Assembly: GCA_031258265.1 (NCBI GenBank)
Contig: JAIRNB010000303.1
Span: 1-8,006 of the forward strand
Direction of reading: 5' to 3'
Length of the DNA stretch: 8,006 nt
From: Treponema sp.
GTDB taxonomy: Bacteria; Spirochaetota; Spirochaetia; Treponematales; Breznakiellaceae
Notes under the pieces: generated by a model
What the model was told of the DNA's origin: nothing
The model's input: the letters and a program-made list of their open reading frames with translations, nothing else
The model's database searches: none
Program-made: the position numbers and the translations under genes
Shown here: positions 5,885 through 8,006 of the stretch, piece after piece
How the letters are laid out: each line of letters begins with the position of its first letter
Numbering within the stretch: position 1 is the stretch's first letter

Positions 5885-6949
5885 TTATTTCTGGCTTAAT
5901 GCCCAGCTAAAGGCATCCCAAATACGGGAATGGGCGGCCTCGGCATCCTCGGAAAGATTCATCATAAACTCATAGTTGCCGAATTTACTCATTACCCTGC
6001 CGTTCCTTTCTTCTGTCGGGAGTAAAAGATAGGGACGGTATGCGGGGTTTATGTAGGGTTCCGAAGCGGCAAAGGTACAATAGTAGCCGAGGTACTCGAA
6101 ACAGCGGGCCCCCCGCCGGGGCTCCATGATGGCATTGAGGAACCAGTGGGCGGCCTCGGGGTTTGGGGCATTAACAGGAATGAAGGCCGGCATAATCCCA
6201 AAACCGATCCCCTCTTTTGGATAGACCATTTTAAGATTCGGATTCTGGATAAGGGACTTAAACACCTGGTCGGTGTACATCAGGGCCACATCAATATTGC
6301 CGTTCAGAATGTCCTCGTCCAGGTCCATGTCATGCATGGTCCCCACGTTGGGCACAAGCTGGAGGAGTCTTTCCCCCGCGGCGTCAATGACCGCCGGATC
6401 TGTTTCGTTATAGCCGCTTCCCATGGTTTTTAGGATCATGCCGTTGATCACCCGGTAATTACTGGTGATCCCCAGCCTGTTCCGCAGGGCGGGATTCCAA
6501 AAATCGACAAACCCGCTGATGTCAAAGCGCAGTTTTGAGGGGTTATATACGATAGTCTGGATTCCGGCGCCGTAGGGGATCGTATATTCATCGTTGGGAT
6601 CGTAGAACTGATGCTGATAAAAGGAATTCACGTTTTTCAAATTGGGGAGCAGCCGTTTGTTCAATTTCTGGGCAAGCCCTTCCCCTATGGCAAACTCCAC
6701 GATGTAATCATCGGCGATCACCAGATCGTATTCGCCCCCCTCCGCCATTTCCAGGGCCACCAGCATTTCCTCGTTATACTCGAAGGTCTTGAGTACAACC
6801 TCCACGCCGGTTTCCCGGGTAAAGTCATCGAAAATTTCCTGGGGGATCATCTCTTCCCAAGTGTATATGACCAGGCTTTTTTTCTGCGCGAAAAGACAAA
6901 CCACCGGCAAAAGAAGCAAAAACACCATGACATACAAAACTTTTCTCAT
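5885..6949 (-). CDS. PotD-like periplasmic substrate-binding protein (copy 2, upstream of antiporter)
   Basis: This 354-residue protein is a paralogue of the one at 1084-26, with the same landmarks: YTWEEM (29-34), DLVIADDY (75-82), DEYTIPYGAG (120-129), LMYTDQV (223-229) and GFGIMPAFIPVNAPN (249-263). By eye about 59% of the first ~78 mature residues are identical. The start at 6949 is chosen because MRKVLYVMVFLLLL is a clean signal peptide and GGGAG lies six bases upstream; the frame is open upstream to 7120, without coding character. Cleavage is likely after CLFA; C18 is not in a usual lipobox. The polyamine-anchoring acids of E. coli PotD are replaced here too (N164, V167, P254). The C-terminus has about 16 extra residues (near 313-328) absent from the other copy. 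C283 and C291 match the conserved cysteine pair of copy 1. It probably feeds PotABC downstream. Confidence 0.9.
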   Translation of the reverse strand: MRKVLYVMVFLLLLPVVCLFAQKKSLVIYTWEEMIPQEIFDDFTRETGVEVVLKTFEYNEEMLVALEMAEGGEYDLVIADDYIVEFAIGEGLAQKLNKRLLPNLKNVNSFYQHQFYDPNDEYTIPYGAGIQTIVYNPSKLRFDISGFVDFWNPALRNRLGITSNYRVINGMILKTMGSGYNETDPAVIDAAGERLLQLVPNVGTMHDMDLDEDILNGNIDVALMYTDQVFKSLIQNPNLKMVYPKEGIGFGIMPAFIPVNAPNPEAAHWFLNAIMEPRRGARCFEYLGYYCTFAASEPYINPAYRPYLLLPTEERNGRVMSKFGNYEFMMNLSEDAEAAHSRIWDAFSWALSQK

Positions 6950-6984
6950 ATAGTCTCCCTTCATCGACAGTGAAACAAATAACC

Positions 6985-6990
6985 TGTCAA
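6985..6990 (-). promoter_or_regulatory. Consensus -35 hexamer TTGACA upstream of the PotD-like gene
   Basis: A perfect TTGACA lies on the minus strand in the 61-bp gap between the RlpA-like gene and the binding protein. The hexamer 17 bases downstream is TCGATG (6962-6967), which matches the -10 consensus at only two positions. A weak or activator-dependent promoter is possible; chance is also plausible. No terminator is visible in this gap, so read-through from the RlpA-like gene is likely. Confidence 0.25.
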
Positions 6991-7010
6991 AGATCAACTT
7001 AAGGATAACC

Positions 7011-7625
7011 TTACTTATCGATACTATCAACCTGCACGTCAATATAGGTTCCCCGGGCTCCCAGAACCTGGGCCGTCGCCCTGGAAATCTCCACAATACG
7101 ATCTCTGGAAGCCCGGACACGGTTTTTCACCGTCGCCACTACTTTTTGGCCGTTGGCCCTGTTGGTTATCTGCACCTGACGGCCCATGGACAGGGACGGA
7201 TGCCCCGCGGTAAGGTCCACACCGGAGGACAGGATTACCGCCCTGCCGTTTTGGTGGAAATCCCGCACGCTGGTGGTCCTAAGCGCCTTGGCCGCCACCG
7301 GCGCCTTTACCACCTGGTCTACCCGGACCCGGGTAAAACCCATGTCGTTCATCTCTATGGCATCCGCGGCGGCCGGGGAAATATCCAGTATCCATCGCTG
7401 ATCCTGGGGAATACGGCCCCCCACCTGCACAGTAACCTGTTTCCCGTTGTTTATATTGGTAACAACAAGTTCGGTCCCGAAAGGTAAATTGGCATGGGAA
7501 GCGAAAAAACCGGAACCCTCGTCATACCAGGACCCGTATCCTTCCCCCACCGGGTTTGTCTGCTGGGCAGCCCCTAAAACTGTCAACGTTAAAAGAAATA
7601 CACCGGACAAGAAACTTTTTTTCAT
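7011..7625 (-). CDS. Secreted protein with two tandem RlpA-like double-psi beta-barrel domains
   Basis: This 204-residue protein starts at the ATG at 7625, with GGGAGG eight to nine bases upstream. The signal peptide covers residues 1-20 (cleavage after LGAA). The first domain (about 28-105) has GYGSWYD (29-35), SHANLPFGTELVVTN (43-57), NNGKQVTV (59-66) and RWILDISPAAADAI (77-90), the RlpA pattern with the conserved H44 and D81. The second (about 126-201) repeats it in degenerate form: AGHPSLSMGRQVQITN (140-155), ANGQKVVATV (157-166) and RIVEISRATAQVL (176-188), with H142 but glutamate in place of aspartate. RlpA proteins are cell-wall lytic transglycosylases or peptidoglycan binders. Here the usual SGE segment before the histidine is shortened and no SPOR domain follows, so catalysis is uncertain. 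It is the first visible gene of the unit, 61 bp before the binding protein; a functional link is not evident. Confidence 0.78.
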   Translation of the reverse strand: MKKSFLSGVFLLTLTVLGAAQQTNPVGEGYGSWYDEGSGFFASHANLPFGTELVVTNINNGKQVTVQVGGRIPQDQRWILDISPAAADAIEMNDMGFTRVRVDQVVKAPVAAKALRTTSVRDFHQNGRAVILSSGVDLTAGHPSLSMGRQVQITNRANGQKVVATVKNRVRASRDRIVEISRATAQVLGARGTYIDVQVDSIDK

Positions 7626-7647
7626 TGATGCAGCCTCCCAGATCACT

Positions 7648-7674
7648 GTGTAACAGGAATATGTACTATTACAC
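7648..7674. promoter_or_regulatory. Operator-like inverted repeat at the transcription start of the RlpA-like gene
   Basis: GTGTAACAG (7648-7656) and CTATTACAC (7666-7674) are inverted copies with one mismatch, separated by nine bases. The site lies just downstream of the candidate -10 at 7679-7684, covering the expected start of transcription and the 5' leader. That is a typical repressor position. It does not match the Crp consensus TGTGA-N6-TCACA. The regulator is unknown. Confidence 0.45.
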
Positions 7675-7678
7675 GAAA

Positions 7679-7707
7679 AGTATAGCATAAAAACGGCCAC
7701 TTTTCCA
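7679..7707 (-). promoter_or_regulatory. Candidate sigma-70 promoter for the RlpA-like gene and operon
   Basis: On the minus strand TGGAAA (7702-7707, four of six matches to TTGACA) is followed after exactly 17 bases by TATACT (7679-7684, five of six matches to TATAAT). Transcription would start near 7672 and give a leader of about 47 bases before the ATG at 7625. It lies in the most A+T-rich part of the window. It could drive the RlpA-like gene and, with no terminator until after potC, the whole operon. Confidence 0.6.
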
Positions 7708-7828
7708 TTTTTTAAGCGGAAAATTCAGGTATTTATTATACGCGGATTTTCCGGTAAGATTTTCACCGTTAAGGGGTGAAGGCGGGGGCAGCAGGAAGCC
7801 GAAGCTATTTATTAAACCGGTACGGCCC

Positions 7829-7880
7829 GCGCCGGAAATATTTTTGGATTGTACAGCCGGGGCCAAAAATATACAAGCGC
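7829..7880. repeat. Imperfect long hairpin with a 10-bp perfect inner stem
   Basis: ATATTTTTGG (7838-7847) pairs perfectly with CCAAAAATAT (7863-7872) around a G+C-rich 15-base loop. Outer GCGC segments (7829-7832 and 7877-7880) can extend the stem past a small internal loop. There is no T-tract placed to make a classical terminator. Function unknown. Confidence 0.45.
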
Positions 7881-7896
7881 CGTTGTTTAGAGTCTG

Positions 7897-7920
7897 TCCA
7901 TAATGTAGACACATTATGGA
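7897..7920. repeat. Perfect 10-bp inverted repeat with four-base loop
   Basis: TCCATAATGT (7897-7906) and ACATTATGGA (7911-7920) are perfect inverted copies around AGAC. There is no T-tract on either side. It might be a protein-binding palindrome or a remnant of transposon ends; the flanks show no target-site duplication that I can see and no transposase lies in the window. Confidence 0.55.
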
Positions 7921-7922
7921 TC

Positions 7923-7936
7923 CGGCATATATGCCG
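7923..7936. repeat. Perfect 14-bp palindrome CGGCATATATGCCG
   Basis: A fully self-complementary 14-mer without a loop lies three bases beyond the preceding inverted repeat. The lack of a loop fits a dimeric protein-binding site better than an RNA hairpin. Chance is unlikely but not excluded. Confidence 0.5.
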
Positions 7937-7946
7937 CGACTTCCTT

Positions 7947-7964
7947 AAAAAACGCACTTTGCGT
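7947..7964 (-). terminator. Short intrinsic terminator-like hairpin with T-tract
   Basis: ACGCA (7952-7956) and TGCGT (7960-7964) pair around a three-base loop. On the minus strand the stem is followed by six T bases (7952-7947). It would end a minus-strand transcript entering from beyond the right edge of the window, upstream of the promoter at 7679-7707. The stem is only five base pairs. It shares two bases with the next hairpin, so the two cannot both form fully. Confidence 0.5.
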
Positions 7965-8000
7965 ACCGTTTTGGTACAGGCGGATTTAGGCAAATCCGCC
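7963..8000. repeat. Two adjacent perfect hairpins at the right edge
   Basis: GTACC (7963-7967) pairs with GGTAC (7973-7977) around GTTTT. One base further GGCGGATTT (7979-7987) pairs with AAATCCGCC (7992-8000) around AGGC, a strong nine-base-pair stem. Together with the terminator-like hairpin at 7947-7964 they make three back-to-back stems. They could be the 3' end of an off-window minus-strand gene or part of a dispersed repeat. Confidence 0.55.
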
Positions 8001-8006
8001 GGGAGC

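Larger units (their letters stand above)
7708..8006. other. About 300 bp without a gene, dense in inverted repeats
   Basis: No credible coding sequence is seen. Short minus-strand frames here (7993-7805 and 7914-7669) run through the palindromes and show no family resemblance. Apart from the repeats listed separately there is a TTCACC/GGTGAA pair (7762-7767 and 7775-7780). The stretch lies upstream of the promoter of the RlpA-like gene and probably holds the 3' end of a neighbouring transcription unit together with dispersed repeat units. Confidence 0.7.

Noticed and set aside
6950..7120. Upstream extension of the second PotD-like protein
   Set aside because: It would overlap the RlpA-like gene by 110 bases and bury the signal peptide 57 residues inside the protein.
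7626..7700. Upstream extension of the RlpA-like protein
   Set aside because: It crosses the predicted promoter and operator region, whereas the start at 7625 has a signal peptide and GGGAGG.
7669..7914. Minus-strand open frame of 81 codons, and the overlapping 62-codon frame at 7805-7993
   Set aside because: They have no ribosome-binding site of note and no family resemblance, and they are built largely from inverted repeats.
7897..7920. Insertion-sequence terminal inverted repeat
   Set aside because: The arms are only four bases apart, no transposase is in the window and no target duplication is visible, so it is kept only as an unexplained palindrome.
7829..8006. CRISPR array or tRNA gene
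   Set aside because: The inverted repeats differ from each other and are not regularly spaced, and no cloverleaf with a CCA acceptor or TψC-like GTTCRA arm could be found.

Overview
This window looks like part of a spirochaete chromosome, most likely a Treponema of the termite-gut type. That is an inference from the protein style, the roughly 50% G+C composition and the potA-potB-potC-potD order, which I recall also occurring in Treponema. No rRNA or tRNA is present to confirm it. Every gene I can support lies on the minus strand. The window reads from right to left, and no gene is visibly broken.

In transcription order: (1) a leader region (8006-7626) with several perfect inverted repeats, a candidate sigma-70 promoter and an operator-like inverted repeat. 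(2) A secreted protein with two tandem RlpA-like double-psi beta-barrel domains (7625-7011). (3) A PotD-like periplasmic binding protein (6949-5885). (4) A 641-residue membrane protein that fuses a cyclic-nucleotide-binding domain to an NhaC-type ion antiporter (5859-3934). (5) potA, potB and potC, the ATPase and two permeases of a polyamine-type ABC importer (3941-1280). (6) A 195-bp spacer with a foldable element and two strong hairpins, one a textbook intrinsic terminator. (7) A second PotD-like binding protein (1084-26).

From the antiporter to potC each gene overlaps the next by 4-8 bp, so these four form a tightly coupled unit. The PotD paralogue just upstream is only 25 bp from the antiporter. 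The two binding proteins are paralogues, well over half identical by eye in their N-terminal parts. They probably share the single PotABC membrane complex, but the second is set apart by a terminator and may be expressed at a different level.

Two points deserve most attention. One is the cyclic-nucleotide-binding antiporter inside an ABC importer operon, which suggests ion exchange controlled by a nucleotide second messenger and linked to uptake of the same or a related solute. The other is that both binding proteins appear to have lost the acidic residues that anchor polyamines in E. coli PotD, so the true ligand is open. The intergenic regions at both ends carry related hairpin units that look like a dispersed repeat family.
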